A stretch of 64,000 nt of DNA from a virus: IMG/VR virus record IMGVR_UViG_3300050821_001373, positions 1-64,000 of that record; one strand, written 5' to 3'. Positions 31,836 to 39,315 of the stretch are shown piece by piece (the first letter of the stretch is position 1; each line of letters opens with the position of its first letter). The position numbers and the translations under genes are program-made. The notes beneath the pieces were generated by a model. That model was not told the DNA's origin. It did no database searches and saw only the letters and a program-made list of their open reading frames with translations.

Positions 31836-32488
31836 GATCCTGATCCCGTTGATGGGTCCTTGGGGAGGGCGGCGGCTGCGCGGAAGAAGTCTTCTGACGA
31901 CAGCACAAGTTCGCGCCGACTATCAGCGTGGACGTAGGCAATCACTGTGAGCCCGTCGTGCTCCGCTGCGGAAGGCATCCAACCCGTTTGCGCGAACGGC
32001 TCCAGCGCCTTCCGGGCCTCCGCCAACTGCGCTTGAGCAGTCAGTGCGAGTTCGAACATATCGCACTTCTCGCGATGCAGACGCACGTTGTCCGGCTCGC
32101 TATCTGGATCGGGATGCATCAGCATGTCACGCAGCTCTTCGTTTTCGGCCTGACATGTCGACAACTGCGTTTCCAGTTTCCCAACCTGCGCGCCAAGCGT
32201 AATGATGTCTTCTGCTCGAAGGCGGTTCCAACGATCCTTCTCCGCCAACTGCGCTTCCAGCGCTTCGATGCGGGCGTCAGGAGCGCGAGTGTTCCAGCCA
32301 GATATAGCTGCGCCGTGGTTGATGCAGGAAATTCTGGCATGCCACGTGGGGCACTCGATGATTAGATCTTGCATTCCGTCATCGTTCATTTTCCCAAGCT
32401 TCTTGTGTGGATTTCGGCCGCAGAACGGGCAGGGCAGCAGCCGCTCCTTCAGGTCGTCGCTCGGCAGCGTATGCTTGGGAGCGGTCAT
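31832..32488 (-). CDS. Lar-like protein (restriction alleviation type)
   Basis: 218 residues from ATG 32486-32488. Residues about 18-65 carry LLPCPFCGRNPHKK, a short beta region and GAAISGWNTRAPD, the zinc-ribbon signature of Lar-type proteins, which in lambdoid phages modulate type I restriction-modification. A long coiled coil (about 70-120) and an alpha/beta C-terminus are additional. Confidence 0.65.
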   Translation of the reverse strand: MTAPKHTLPSDDLKERLLPCPFCGRNPHKKLGKMNDDGMQDLIIECPTWHARISCINHGAAISGWNTRAPDARIEALEAQLAEKDRWNRLRAEDIITLGAQVGKLETQLSTCQAENEELRDMLMHPDPDSEPDNVRLHREKCDMFELALTAQAQLAEARKALEPFAQTGWMPSAAEHDGLTVIAYVHADSRRELVLSSEDFFRAAAALPKDPSTGSGS

Positions 32489-32697
32489 GATGCGTTCCTC
32501 TCGCGCCACCAGGGCCATAGATCATCCGGGTTTAGACCCTCTTTGATGGCCTGAGTCCGAAGGCTCTCCATGCGAATAGGAAAGGGCACGCCGAGTGCTT
32601 CGGCAGCCGCGTCGCCAGCGTTGCTATGCCCGCCCTGACAATGCGCGGCGCACATAAATAGTGCCGTCCTCAGCTTGTTGCGTTCTTCGTCGCTCAT
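32485..32697 (-). CDS. Small hypothetical protein
   Basis: 70 residues from ATG 32695-32697. NKLRTALFMCAAHCQGGHSN then LGVPFPIRMESLRTQAIKEG. The ribosome site is AGAGG; ATGA overlap with the Lar-like gene. The 32698-32737 gap shows nothing. Confidence 0.55.
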   Translation of the reverse strand: MSDEERNKLRTALFMCAAHCQGGHSNAGDAAAEALGVPFPIRMESLRTQAIKEGLNPDDLWPWWRERNAS

Positions 32698-32737
32698 CGT
32701 CCTACCTCTTTCCTTCGCTGTACGAGCGCTTGCCGCT

Positions 32738-32953
32738 TCAGACGGAACTACGAACCTTGATATCGCAGCGCTGGCATGTGTAGCCAGATCGTCGCCACCA
32801 CCGCCAATCATGTTGGTGGAGCGGATCTGCGTCATCCATAAAGGCTGCGATCGAGGATAAACGCCGAAGGCGAGCAGATTGCAGAAATGCAGTCCCGCGC
32901 CCATCGACGACACACCAATAGGTATGGAATTTGCGTGACCAATTCGAATTCAT
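32738..32953 (-). CDS. Small Trp/Arg-rich protein
   Basis: 71 residues from ATG 32951-32953 (GAGGA). RKFHTYWCVVDGRGTAFLQS, then HQHDWRWWRRSGYTCQRCD with a CxxC near the end. Probably a small zinc-binding protein. Confidence 0.55.
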   Translation of the reverse strand: MNSNWSRKFHTYWCVVDGRGTAFLQSARLRRLSSIAAFMDDADPLHQHDWRWWRRSGYTCQRCDIKVRSSV

Positions 32954-33159
32954 GACTTTCCTCGTGCGTGGGAGCGCTTGCCGAGCGCGGTGGCGACGAC
33001 GTAGCCGCGATCCAATGCAGACTTGCTTATCAAACCCTTTTCGCTCATTGCTGAGGCGACTGGACGGCTTGTGTGCCGCAGGTTGCGATATGGAATCTTG
33101 CCGCCAGCAGTCTGCGCCATGACATTCAGCAGCCTGTATTCCGCAGCAGTGAGCCTCAC
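32950..33159 (-). CDS. Small winged-helix-like protein
   Basis: 69 residues from GTG (GGGAGA 7 bases upstream). RLTAAEYRLLNVMAQTAGGK, then RHTSRPVASAMSEKGLISKS and GYVVATALGKRSHARG read like helix, helix and wing of a MarR-type DNA-binding fold, though very short. Possibly a regulator of the accessory operon. Confidence 0.5.
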   Translation of the reverse strand: MRLTAAEYRLLNVMAQTAGGKIPYRNLRHTSRPVASAMSEKGLISKSALDRGYVVATALGKRSHARGKS

Positions 33160-33193
33160 GTGGCGTCTCCCGGTTGGTCTGCTTCAATGATCG

Positions 33194-33790
33194 TCAGGCA
33201 GCAGCTTCGGCCGGCTGCCACATGGGCCAATGCAGATCCGAGAATTTTTCCCGCTGAGAGTTGTGGACGAGCGCGCCGTTCCTGGCGGTGTAGAAATTTT
33301 CCGGATCATCCCACAGACCGCAGTACGAACATGTCTGCCGCCTGCGCGGGAAGAGCTTGCACAGGAGATCGATGCTGTGCTTCGCATCGCGCTCTACTTC
33401 AGCCCTGCCTTGCCAATAGCCGCTGTCACGATCCCAGGAATGGGCGTAGTCGCAGCCGACCTTGATATGCTCGTACTCTTTGCCGTCGCGGCCGAGGTAG
33501 GTATCCATCTCCCCGAAAGTCCATCCGCCATGCGGATCAAGATCGGGAAATTGTCCGTAGTCGAAATGCCGATACCACGAGCTGTTGAATTTCTTGTCTT
33601 CACGCGCCAAGCGAAGAGCAACCCAGTCAGCAGGGTAAAACTGCTCTTGGTTCAGGTGTAGGTAATAGCACCATGTTCCTTCCGGGCTGTAATCTGACAT
33701 GCCATGCCAGCTCAGTTCGTACCGAACTGCTTCGTGCGTCCCTGTCCACTTCGCACAGGATGAAAGGAAGTCGTCGATCATTGGTTTCAT
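33194..33790 (-). CDS. Hypothetical protein, mid-size
   Basis: 198 residues. Aromatic-rich alpha/beta sequence (WCYYLHLNQEQFYPADWVAL, GWTFGEMDTYLGRDGKEYEH), ending with a CxxC pair (TCSYCGLWDDPENFY). Its ribosome site is AAAGGA. I do not recognise the family. Confidence 0.6.
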   Translation of the reverse strand: MKPMIDDFLSSCAKWTGTHEAVRYELSWHGMSDYSPEGTWCYYLHLNQEQFYPADWVALRLAREDKKFNSSWYRHFDYGQFPDLDPHGGWTFGEMDTYLGRDGKEYEHIKVGCDYAHSWDRDSGYWQGRAEVERDAKHSIDLLCKLFPRRRQTCSYCGLWDDPENFYTARNGALVHNSQREKFSDLHWPMWQPAEAAA

Positions 33791-33830
33791 TGCTAGAGTC
33801 CTTTGTTGCGGTTGCCTCGCGAGAACGCCA

Positions 33831-34025
33831 TCAAGCCGGCGCGCGCATCGGCCGGAACCGCGTCAGCACAGCCGGCCGCTCCGGCGCCAGAGCAAATGCC
33901 TGCATGTCCTCGCGCACATCGATCGCCGAGGCCATTGGATCCGGATGGCCCAGCATCCGCGCCGCCGCCAGCTCCTTTATGAGCAGCCTGTCGCCCATCC
34001 AGCGCACGAAAAAATCGTATGTCAT
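33831..34025 (-). CDS. Small hypothetical protein
   Basis: 64 residues from ATG 34023-34025: DFFVRWMGDRLLIKELAAAR then HPDPMASAIDVREDMQAFAL. All helical, two bases after its upstream neighbour. Confidence 0.55.
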   Translation of the reverse strand: MTYDFFVRWMGDRLLIKELAAARMLGHPDPMASAIDVREDMQAFALAPERPAVLTRFRPMRAPA

Positions 34026-34027
34026 GG

Positions 34028-34222
34028 TCACCATCCCCTCAGCCACATGAACTTCGGCGTCTCCGCCTGCGCCGCGATGATCGCCACGTTGCGCGCCGTC
34101 AGCAGATCGTTGTAAACCCGCCGAAGGCCGAACTTCAGCGCCTCCGCGTAGCTGATCCGCTTGGAGGCCACGATTTCCCGGGCCTCCGCGTGCGCCGCCT
34201 TCATGATCTCGCTTTTGGTCAT
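34028..34222 (-). CDS. Small helical protein, first gene of the accessory operon
   Basis: 64 residues from ATG 34220-34222 with GGAGG 5 bases upstream. MTKSEIMKAAHAEAREIVAS then ISYAEALKFGLRRVYNDLLT match a short helical family I associate with rhizobial-type phages. It is the first gene after the promoter at 34.25 kb. Confidence 0.65.
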   Translation of the reverse strand: MTKSEIMKAAHAEAREIVASKRISYAEALKFGLRRVYNDLLTARNVAIIAAQAETPKFMWLRGW

Positions 34223-34246
34223 GTGCACCTCCGTCTCTGCAAACAA

Positions 34247-34275
34247 ACCATATGGGCACGCGCGGAGAATGTCAA
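34247..34275 (-). promoter_or_regulatory. Sigma70-type promoter for the leftward accessory operon
   Basis: On the minus strand -35 TTGACA (34270-34275) and -10 TATGGT (34247-34252) are separated by exactly 17 bases, about 25 bases before the first start codon. It probably drives the coupled genes from 34.2 kb leftward. Confidence 0.7.
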
Positions 34276-34277
34276 CG

Positions 34278-34299
34278 ATCCAATTTGACGATATTGGAT
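34278..34299. promoter_or_regulatory. Inverted repeat next to the -35 box
   Basis: ATCCAAT (34278-34284) and ATTGGAT (34293-34299) form a perfect 7-bp inverted repeat with an 8-base spacer, two bases from the -35 box and touching the stop codon of the upstream gene. Operator-like placement; the protein that binds is unknown. Confidence 0.5.
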
Positions 34300-34521
34300 T
34301 TATTTTTTCCCCGCATCATCCCCCGTAACCAGCCCTACCGTCGTCGCGTCCAGCCAGTCCAGGCCGCCCATTTCCTTGAGCCACATCACCGCGAGCTCTG
34401 GCGTGATCATGTCTGCCTTCAGTGCCACGCCGATCCGGTTCAATTCCGATTTCCACATCTCAGCTCGAAGGCTTGCCACCCGCAAGGCTCCGAGCATGAA
34501 CTCCTTGCTCGCCTCGCTCAT
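34300..34521 (-). CDS. Small helical protein coupled to the helicase
   Basis: 73 residues from ATG 34519-34521, overlapping the helicase stop. MSEASKEFMLGALRVASLRA then MITPELAVMWLKEMGGLDWL. It could be a helicase or replication partner by position. Confidence 0.55.
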   Translation of the reverse strand: MSEASKEFMLGALRVASLRAEMWKSELNRIGVALKADMITPELAVMWLKEMGGLDWLDATTVGLVTGDDAGKK

Positions 34522-36668
34522 TCGGCGGCCTGCGATGCGCGGCCTTTCGCCCATGCAATATTGCGAGAACGGATAAAATTCAGCGTCCCCGGCGACATCA
34601 CCGATGCCGGATCTATGCTGTCCATTGTCCGCTCCGGCCACGCGCCGAACTTGTCTTTGTACTTCATTGCCGCCCAGCCAGGCTTATAGCCCTTGTCCAA
34701 GGCGTACCCCTTCAGCTCGGCTAAAAATACCTTCTTCTCCTCGTAGCTCCAGTTTTTCTTGGTGCCGACCTTTTTCAATCCACCCGGGATCAACTCGTGC
34801 AATTCTCCATCCTGCTCGAACACTGTGCATTCCGGTCGCGCCGGATTTCCGCAATTCGGGCATTCCCTCGATCGCGGCGGCATGAGATACGAGCATCCTT
34901 GGCACTCTTTCGGAAGAGGTTCTTTCTTCTCTTTGTCGATCGCCGCCTTTTCACGAGGCTTCCCATCGTCGAGCTCGTCATGGTCGATGTCCGTCACGAA
35001 CCCCAATCGAGACGTGGTGTCGCTGTGGTCCAAGATCAGTGCCACCTTATCTGGATTTTCCGGATCGATCCGAAGAGCCCGGCCGATAATCTGCACGAAC
35101 AACATCTCGCTCTTGGTCGGCCGCGCTAGGATCAGGCAATCGACCTTCCAATCGACCCCGGTCGTCAACGTCTGGATGTTGCAGACCACCTGGTATTCGC
35201 CGCTGTGGAACTTGCGCTTGATGTCCCTGCGCTCGTCGCTGGTGGTCTCAGCGTCTTGGTACCCTGCCGAGATGCCAGCGGCCTCGAATCGCTCCTGCAA
35301 GTGTCGCGCATGGGCCTTATCGACCGCAAAGCACAGCGTCCGGCCCTTCCCCCATTTGGCTTGATAGGTCTTGACGATGTCTGCCGTGAGAGCGCCGTCC
35401 TGCATTGCGGTGGAAAGCTGGCCTTCGTGGTAATCTCCGGCAACCAGCTTCACTCCGCTCAGGTCCGGATGCCCTGTGGCAAAGACCCGGAAAGGGGCCA
35501 AAAACTTGCGATCGATCAGAGTCGCGGTATCCGTGACCTTGAGCAACGTGGTAAAATACTTGCCGATACCCTTCGCCCATGGTGTCGCCGAAAGACCGAT
35601 AAACGGGACATGCTGCCAATCGGGATGCGTCAGCCATTTTTTGTGAGCCTCGAACAGCCGATGGGCTTCATCGAAAATAACCGTATTCGCCTCCGGGAAC
35701 GCGCCTCGCGATTGCAAGGTCTGCACAGATGCCACCTGAACGGGTTGGCTCCAATCGGTCATTGAGTGATTCGCTTGGATCACCCCAATTCCCCTAATTC
35801 CCTCCGAATAGAAGCTCTCAACGGTCTGATCGATAAGCGAGATAGCAGGAACCACGAAAGCCACCTTGTTGCCCTTGCCTAGGCTCCTATCCACGATTTC
35901 AGCAGCTAATCTGGTCTTTCCGCTTCCGGTGGGGCTTTGCACCATGATGCGCCTAGCGCCTTGTCGGATGGTTGCCCGGATATTGTCGATCGCTTCCTGC
36001 TGGTAATCGTGTAGTGGCCTCATGGCTGGTTCCTGGTTGCTCGGAGGGAAGTGGAACGCGACTGGTTCGGTGGTCGGACTGGCACCTTCCGCAAAGCCCC
36101 TTTCGTGGTCTTGGGCAGACCCGATTGTGGCATGCGGACAGTTATCCGCCACAGGTCCTTCAAGAGAAGGGGGTGGCGGCTGGTTGTCCGCCTCGGTTTT
36201 TCGGCGCTTGTACCATGTTGTTCTGGAGATGCCCTCAGCCTCCCAAGGGCGGGTTCTGGAGAGGGATTCCGTGATGGGCCGGACGCCAGCAGCGCGCCGG
36301 GCAGCGGTGTCCCTTTCCCTCTTCCTCCGGTTCCGCTCAGCCTTCATCCGGCGCCGGCACTCGCGCCAAGGGATATCAAACGGGCGGATTGAGGTGATGC
36401 CGAGGTTTACCCGTTCCTCAAACGTCAGCTCGACATCCTCGCCTATGGACGAACTGGAGCCGCGATCGATGGTGAATGGGAGACGGAGGTAAAGTTCAAT
36501 GACCGAATCCCGGCCGCGGTGGGACAGGAGAAGCTTGAGGTCATTTACGATCCGGCGGTGCTGCATACCGATGGCTCGCGGCAGATTGATTTTCTCAATC
36601 CTGCGCTTGTAGAGCCATGCGGCCTCGGAAACTTGATTTAGAATGAGCAAGTATAGGTCCCTTTTCAC
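34518..36668 (-). CDS. DEAH-box superfamily 2 helicase with N-terminal WYRR region
   Basis: 716 residues from GTG. Helicase core from M216: Walker A SPTGSGKT (245-252), DEAH in VIFDEAHRLFEAH near 335, motif III GLSATPW near 360, C-terminal motifs TLTTGVDWKVD and VQIIGRALRI near 540, then a zinc ribbon (CQGCSYLMPPRSRECPNCGN). Residues 1-215 hold a charged helical block, a PWEAEGISRTTWYKRRK motif (141-157) and a Pro-rich linker. An ATG at residue 216 has AGGA upstream, so a short helicase may also be made. Confidence 0.85.
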   Translation of the reverse strand: MKRDLYLLILNQVSEAAWLYKRRIEKINLPRAIGMQHRRIVNDLKLLLSHRGRDSVIELYLRLPFTIDRGSSSSIGEDVELTFEERVNLGITSIRPFDIPWRECRRRMKAERNRRKRERDTAARRAAGVRPITESLSRTRPWEAEGISRTTWYKRRKTEADNQPPPPSLEGPVADNCPHATIGSAQDHERGFAEGASPTTEPVAFHFPPSNQEPAMRPLHDYQQEAIDNIRATIRQGARRIMVQSPTGSGKTRLAAEIVDRSLGKGNKVAFVVPAISLIDQTVESFYSEGIRGIGVIQANHSMTDWSQPVQVASVQTLQSRGAFPEANTVIFDEAHRLFEAHKKWLTHPDWQHVPFIGLSATPWAKGIGKYFTTLLKVTDTATLIDRKFLAPFRVFATGHPDLSGVKLVAGDYHEGQLSTAMQDGALTADIVKTYQAKWGKGRTLCFAVDKAHARHLQERFEAAGISAGYQDAETTSDERRDIKRKFHSGEYQVVCNIQTLTTGVDWKVDCLILARPTKSEMLFVQIIGRALRIDPENPDKVALILDHSDTTSRLGFVTDIDHDELDDGKPREKAAIDKEKKEPLPKECQGCSYLMPPRSRECPNCGNPARPECTVFEQDGELHELIPGGLKKVGTKKNWSYEEKKVFLAELKGYALDKGYKPGWAAMKYKDKFGAWPERTMDSIDPASVMSPGTLNFIRSRNIAWAKGRASQAAE

Positions 36669-36723
36669 CGGAACCGATATCGCTTGCTGGGATTAACGAG
36701 GACATGGAGTTGACGAAAGCACG

Positions 36724-36732
36724 TAAATTGCC
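36724..36732. promoter_or_regulatory. Operator-like TAAATTGCC in the helicase leader
   Basis: The same nine bases occur at 38856-38864 over the -10 of the rightward promoter. Here they lie between the helicase start and a TTGACA on the minus strand (36735-36740). No good -10 is visible at the right spacing. Confidence 0.4.
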
Positions 36733-36790
36733 TATGTCAATCCTTGTCCCGACCAGCCTGGCAGCGTCATCGGGGTAGCTTTAGTTCCGG

Positions 36791-36818
36791 ACGGCCCCAG
36801 CTTAATGCTTGGGGCCGT
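36791..36818. terminator. Terminator-like hairpin after the repressor-side operon
   Basis: ACGGCCCC (36791-36798) pairs with GGGGCCGT (36811-36818), extended by AGC/GCT with one bulged base. It lies 9 bases past the stop of the DnaA-like gene. The T-rich side (TTTCCGTTT) is on the plus strand, so it may work best in that direction. Confidence 0.6.
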
Positions 36819-36826
36819 TTCCGTTT

Positions 36827-37345
36827 CTAGTCTTCTCGAATTTCGATTGCAATAGATTCCCGCAGCCGCTGAATTTCTGCGGAGAACTCGGGAGAGCTCG
36901 AAATCATAGCTTGAATTTTGCGAACAGCGTTGATCGCAGTGGTGTGGTCTCTGTCCCCGAACAAACGCCCGATCTGCGGAAAGCTCAGCGCAGTCTCGGT
37001 TTTACCGAGATACATGGCGATATGGCGTGGCATGACGAGGCCGGATAGCCTGCGAGGCGAGTCCATGTCCTTGAGAGTGATTCGATATTCCTTCGCCACG
37101 ACCTTCTTGATGTGATGCAGTCGAGGCTGTCCGTTTGAATGCGAGGTCGGAAGGGCGGGCCAGACGATCGAGGGATCGAACCGCGGCAACGGCATGGGAG
37201 CGGGCTCCTGCTCCACCGGAGAACCTTTCACGCCGGCCGGTTTGGCGGCTTCCTGGGGCTTCGGAACTGCTCGAGCTGCGATAGCTGCCCGGAATGACTT
37301 CTGCCGCTCCATGGCTGCTCTCTGGCTCGGGGTGGGTGGCATCAT
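36827..37345 (-). CDS. DnaA domain IV-like DNA-binding protein
   Basis: 172 residues from ATG 37343-37345 (GGAG upstream). After a Pro/Ala-rich 80-residue leader, residues about 85-160 match the DnaA C-terminal DNA-binding domain: IKKVVAKEYRITLKDMDSPR, LVMPRHIAMYLGKTETALSF and the signature GDRDHTTAINAVRKIQ. The AAA+ ATPase part of DnaA is absent. It could bind DnaA-box-like sites at the phage origin or compete with host DnaA. Confidence 0.85.
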   Translation of the reverse strand: MMPPTPSQRAAMERQKSFRAAIAARAVPKPQEAAKPAGVKGSPVEQEPAPMPLPRFDPSIVWPALPTSHSNGQPRLHHIKKVVAKEYRITLKDMDSPRRLSGLVMPRHIAMYLGKTETALSFPQIGRLFGDRDHTTAINAVRKIQAMISSSPEFSAEIQRLRESIAIEIRED

Positions 37346-37896
37346 GTATTGATCTCCGGGGTTGAGGTTGGAGGGAATGTGGACCTGCCGTAAAATCTCG
37401 GGCCTTCGGTATAGCGGGGCTCGAAAAGATACCAGCAACAATTATCCTTGCCGACATGCAAGGATCCGGGGATCCACTTGACGCGTCCTATAGCAACGAT
37501 CTTGGAGCAGCGCTTGATTAGCTCGGCGGACTGTCGAGTATGGGGCCAGTCGGCATCGAACAGCAGCCAAGTCGGCAGCATGCTGGACAAGTGTTCAATC
37601 ATGGGATGCAGGATCTTGCGATCCCATGGCGGGTTGGTGATGATGCAGTCGGCTGCTATAGATGGAATCAGTAGTGCATCGATCGGTACGATACCGTCCT
37701 GTTTTGGTTCGATGTCGGAAGCCCAGACGCAGGCATGACCGAGTGAATCCAGTATTCGAATGAGTGCTCCGTCCCCGGCACACGGCTCAGCAAACGCTGT
37801 TGCTGGCGAAAGATGCGGCAGGAGCGGAAAAACAGCCTCGCGTGGTGTAGGGTAGAAATCACGCTCGACCCGCTCAAAATTGCTGCGCTTGCCCAT
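37342..37896 (-). CDS. N6-adenine methyltransferase-like protein
   Basis: 184 residues from ATG 37894-37896. FYPTPREAVFPLLPHL, AFAEPCAGDGALIRILDSLG (SAM site) and CIITNPPWDRKILHP (NPPW catalytic) near residue 90. The small size and 'FYPTP...EPCAGDG...NPPW' order fit small phage N6-methyltransferases. It is the third methyltransferase of the window. Confidence 0.75.
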   Translation of the reverse strand: MGKRSNFERVERDFYPTPREAVFPLLPHLSPATAFAEPCAGDGALIRILDSLGHACVWASDIEPKQDGIVPIDALLIPSIAADCIITNPPWDRKILHPMIEHLSSMLPTWLLFDADWPHTRQSAELIKRCSKIVAIGRVKWIPGSLHVGKDNCCWYLFEPRYTEGPRFYGRSTFPPTSTPEINT

Positions 37897-37997
37897 CAGT
37901 ACCGTCCCCCACGCCGCATGCGCTCCCACATCAGATATCTGTGCCACCCCCACCACCAATGATTTGCGGGAGACCAGTAGACGATCGGCAGGTTCAT
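37896..37997 (-). CDS. Tiny Trp-rich protein
   Basis: 33 residues, MNLPIVYWSPANHWWWGWHR with a basic tail. It overlaps the RusA stop (ATGA) and ends at the methyltransferase start (TGATG), so it is probably translated. Confidence 0.5.
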   Translation of the reverse strand: MNLPIVYWSPANHWWWGWHRYLMWERMRRGGRY

Positions 37998-38449
37998 TGC
38001 AGGCTCTGAATCGTCATTCGAATGCCTTCGATCGGTGCCCATCGCAACGTGATTTCCCTCACGAACCTCTGATCGTCACCCTCAATGATCCGGTGAGAGA
38101 CCAGCAAGTCAACGGCCGCCTTCTCCCGGTTCGCCACGTCCATCCGCCGCGCTGTCTTCGGCTCCCCCACCTCGATCAGAAGGGAGACCTTTCCGGGCAC
38201 TCCGCGAGGCCGCTGGATGGCTAGCAGCGTGCCGGCCTCCCGTATCCAATCCTGATATTCCGGCGTCTTGATGCGGCCTTTGCCGGCCTTACCGTTGAAG
38301 AACAAATTGTTCACAGAAGGTGGCGTAGGTAAATTGATAACCGTTGCAGCCGGTGCCACAAATGGCGGATCGCTTACGTTTGCGGTATTCGGTGCTCCCT
38401 CGATGCCAAGGCGCCTGAGGTGCGCGGATATTAACCCGGCCCTACCCAT
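37994..38449 (-). CDS. rusA: RusA-like Holliday junction resolvase
   Basis: 151 residues from ATG 38447-38449 (GAGGG upstream). After a 45-residue leader: INLPTPPSVNNLFFNGKAGK, then YQDWIREAG, RRMDVANREKAAVDLLVSHR with the catalytic Asp cluster (MDVANR...DLL), and IIEGDDQRFVREIT. RusA cuts recombination junctions, fitting RecT on the other side. It overlaps the repressor stop by 8 bases. Confidence 0.85.
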   Translation of the reverse strand: MGRAGLISAHLRRLGIEGAPNTANVSDPPFVAPAATVINLPTPPSVNNLFFNGKAGKGRIKTPEYQDWIREAGTLLAIQRPRGVPGKVSLLIEVGEPKTARRMDVANREKAAVDLLVSHRIIEGDDQRFVREITLRWAPIEGIRMTIQSLQ

Positions 38450-38789
38450 ATTTCCCTCGTAGATCGTGCATGGTGATCCGTTCAATCAGGTCCTTCGAGC
38501 GGCCCTTGCATAGTGCCGTCCAGTCTTCGGTGGTCGCCTCAAACAGCATGGTTTCGGGCCTTACCTCAATCTTCTTGAGCCCGGTGAGCTTTGCTACCCG
38601 GTCAACGTAGGATGGCAGGATGCCTGCCCTTTTTCCCCAATTAGCGAGGGTTTGCCGTGTGACACCGATTTCCGATGCGAACCATTGCATGGCGCCGAAA
38701 TCGGTACCATGCTTTTCTTTGTAGACGGATTTTGCCCGCAATATGACGCGGTCATAGGCCTGCAGGGCAGGTGTTTTTGCATTTGCCAT
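38442..38789 (-). CDS. Cro/CI-like repressor (small, HTH)
   Basis: 115 residues from ATG 38787-38789. Residues about 33-62 form a helix-turn-helix: MQWFASEIGVTRQTLANWGK. The later part (YVDRVAKLTGLKKIEVRPET) is a Cro/YdaS-like tail. No self-cleaving S24 domain, so this would be a short repressor. Divergent from the plus-strand operon, with operator-like repeats in between. The frame is open upstream, but the family-like start and intergenic layout support this ATG. Confidence 0.7.
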   Translation of the reverse strand: MANAKTPALQAYDRVILRAKSVYKEKHGTDFGAMQWFASEIGVTRQTLANWGKRAGILPSYVDRVAKLTGLKKIEVRPETMLFEATTEDWTALCKGRSKDLIERITMHDLRGKYG

Positions 38790-38870
38790 GGGCAATCGAG
38801 TAACAGAATATTTTGGCAATTGCAAATTATTATTGACACCGGACCGTTCACGAGATAAATTGCCGATTGT
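38790..38870. promoter_or_regulatory. Divergent operator region with consensus rightward promoter
   Basis: Plus-strand promoter: -35 TTGACA (38833-38838), 17-base spacer, -10 TAAATT (38856-38861). Related half-sites occur as GGCAATCG (38791), GGCAATTGCAAATT (38815, around the palindrome GCAATTGC) and inverted TAAATTGCC (38856-38864), the last on the -10. This is the layout of a Cro/CI switch controlling repressor and rightward genes. Confidence 0.75.
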
Positions 38871-38897
38871 TGGATTTGATATTTCAGGAGAACGACC

Positions 38898-39236
38898 ATG
38901 ACCCAGACCACCAACCAGATGATCGCCACCTTCGACCGCGTCATCCGCAACGGCCAATCCTGCGCCGACCAGCACCTGCGCTACCCCGCCAGCATCGCCC
39001 GCAACAAGGCGCTGATCGACAGCGTCGCCGGCATCTCCCCTGCTGAGACCAAGGGCTTCGAAGAGATCGAGAGCTTCGCGCCGTATCACGAGATGCCGGC
39101 GTTCTGCGTCGGCTTCAGTGATCGCTATCGCGATCGCGAGCATTCCGGCGCCGACTACACATTCAGCGGCGTCGATATGCAAGCCTACGACCGCGGTCTG
39201 ATGGCCGCCTCGCTCTGCCTGCGCCTCGGGCTCTGA
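38898..39236 (+). CDS. First gene of the rightward operon, unknown function
   Basis: 112 residues: MTQTTNQMIATFDRVIRNGQ, then GFEEIESFAPYHEMPAFCVG and GVDMQAYDRGLMAASLCLRL. AGGAG before the ATG. Being first in the rightward transcript it could be a regulator, but no HTH is visible. Confidence 0.65.
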   Translation: MTQTTNQMIATFDRVIRNGQSCADQHLRYPASIARNKALIDSVAGISPAETKGFEEIESFAPYHEMPAFCVGFSDRYRDREHSGADYTFSGVDMQAYDRGLMAASLCLRLGL

Positions 39237-39257
39237 TCCAACTACACACTCTATCAC

Positions 39258-39315
39258 GCCGGGCGGTCGAAAGACCTACCCGGCTCGGAGACGTAGAGGG
39301 GCGTCGCCTCTCTAC
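39258..39315 (+). ncRNA. Leader element 1: two hairpins with GACGTAGAGGG
   Basis: First hairpin: GCCGGG...CCCGGC (39258-39263/39279-39284) capped by GGTC-GAAA-GACC. Then GACGTAGAGGG (39290-39300), whose GTAGAG pairs with CTCTAC (39310-39315). It lies before a 7-codon ORF. Probably an mRNA leader element. Confidence 0.55.

Noticed and set aside
38442-39257. Repressor as a 271-residue protein
   Set aside because: The upstream 156 codons would span the operator and the opposing gene; the 115-residue start fits the HTH family and the divergent promoter.
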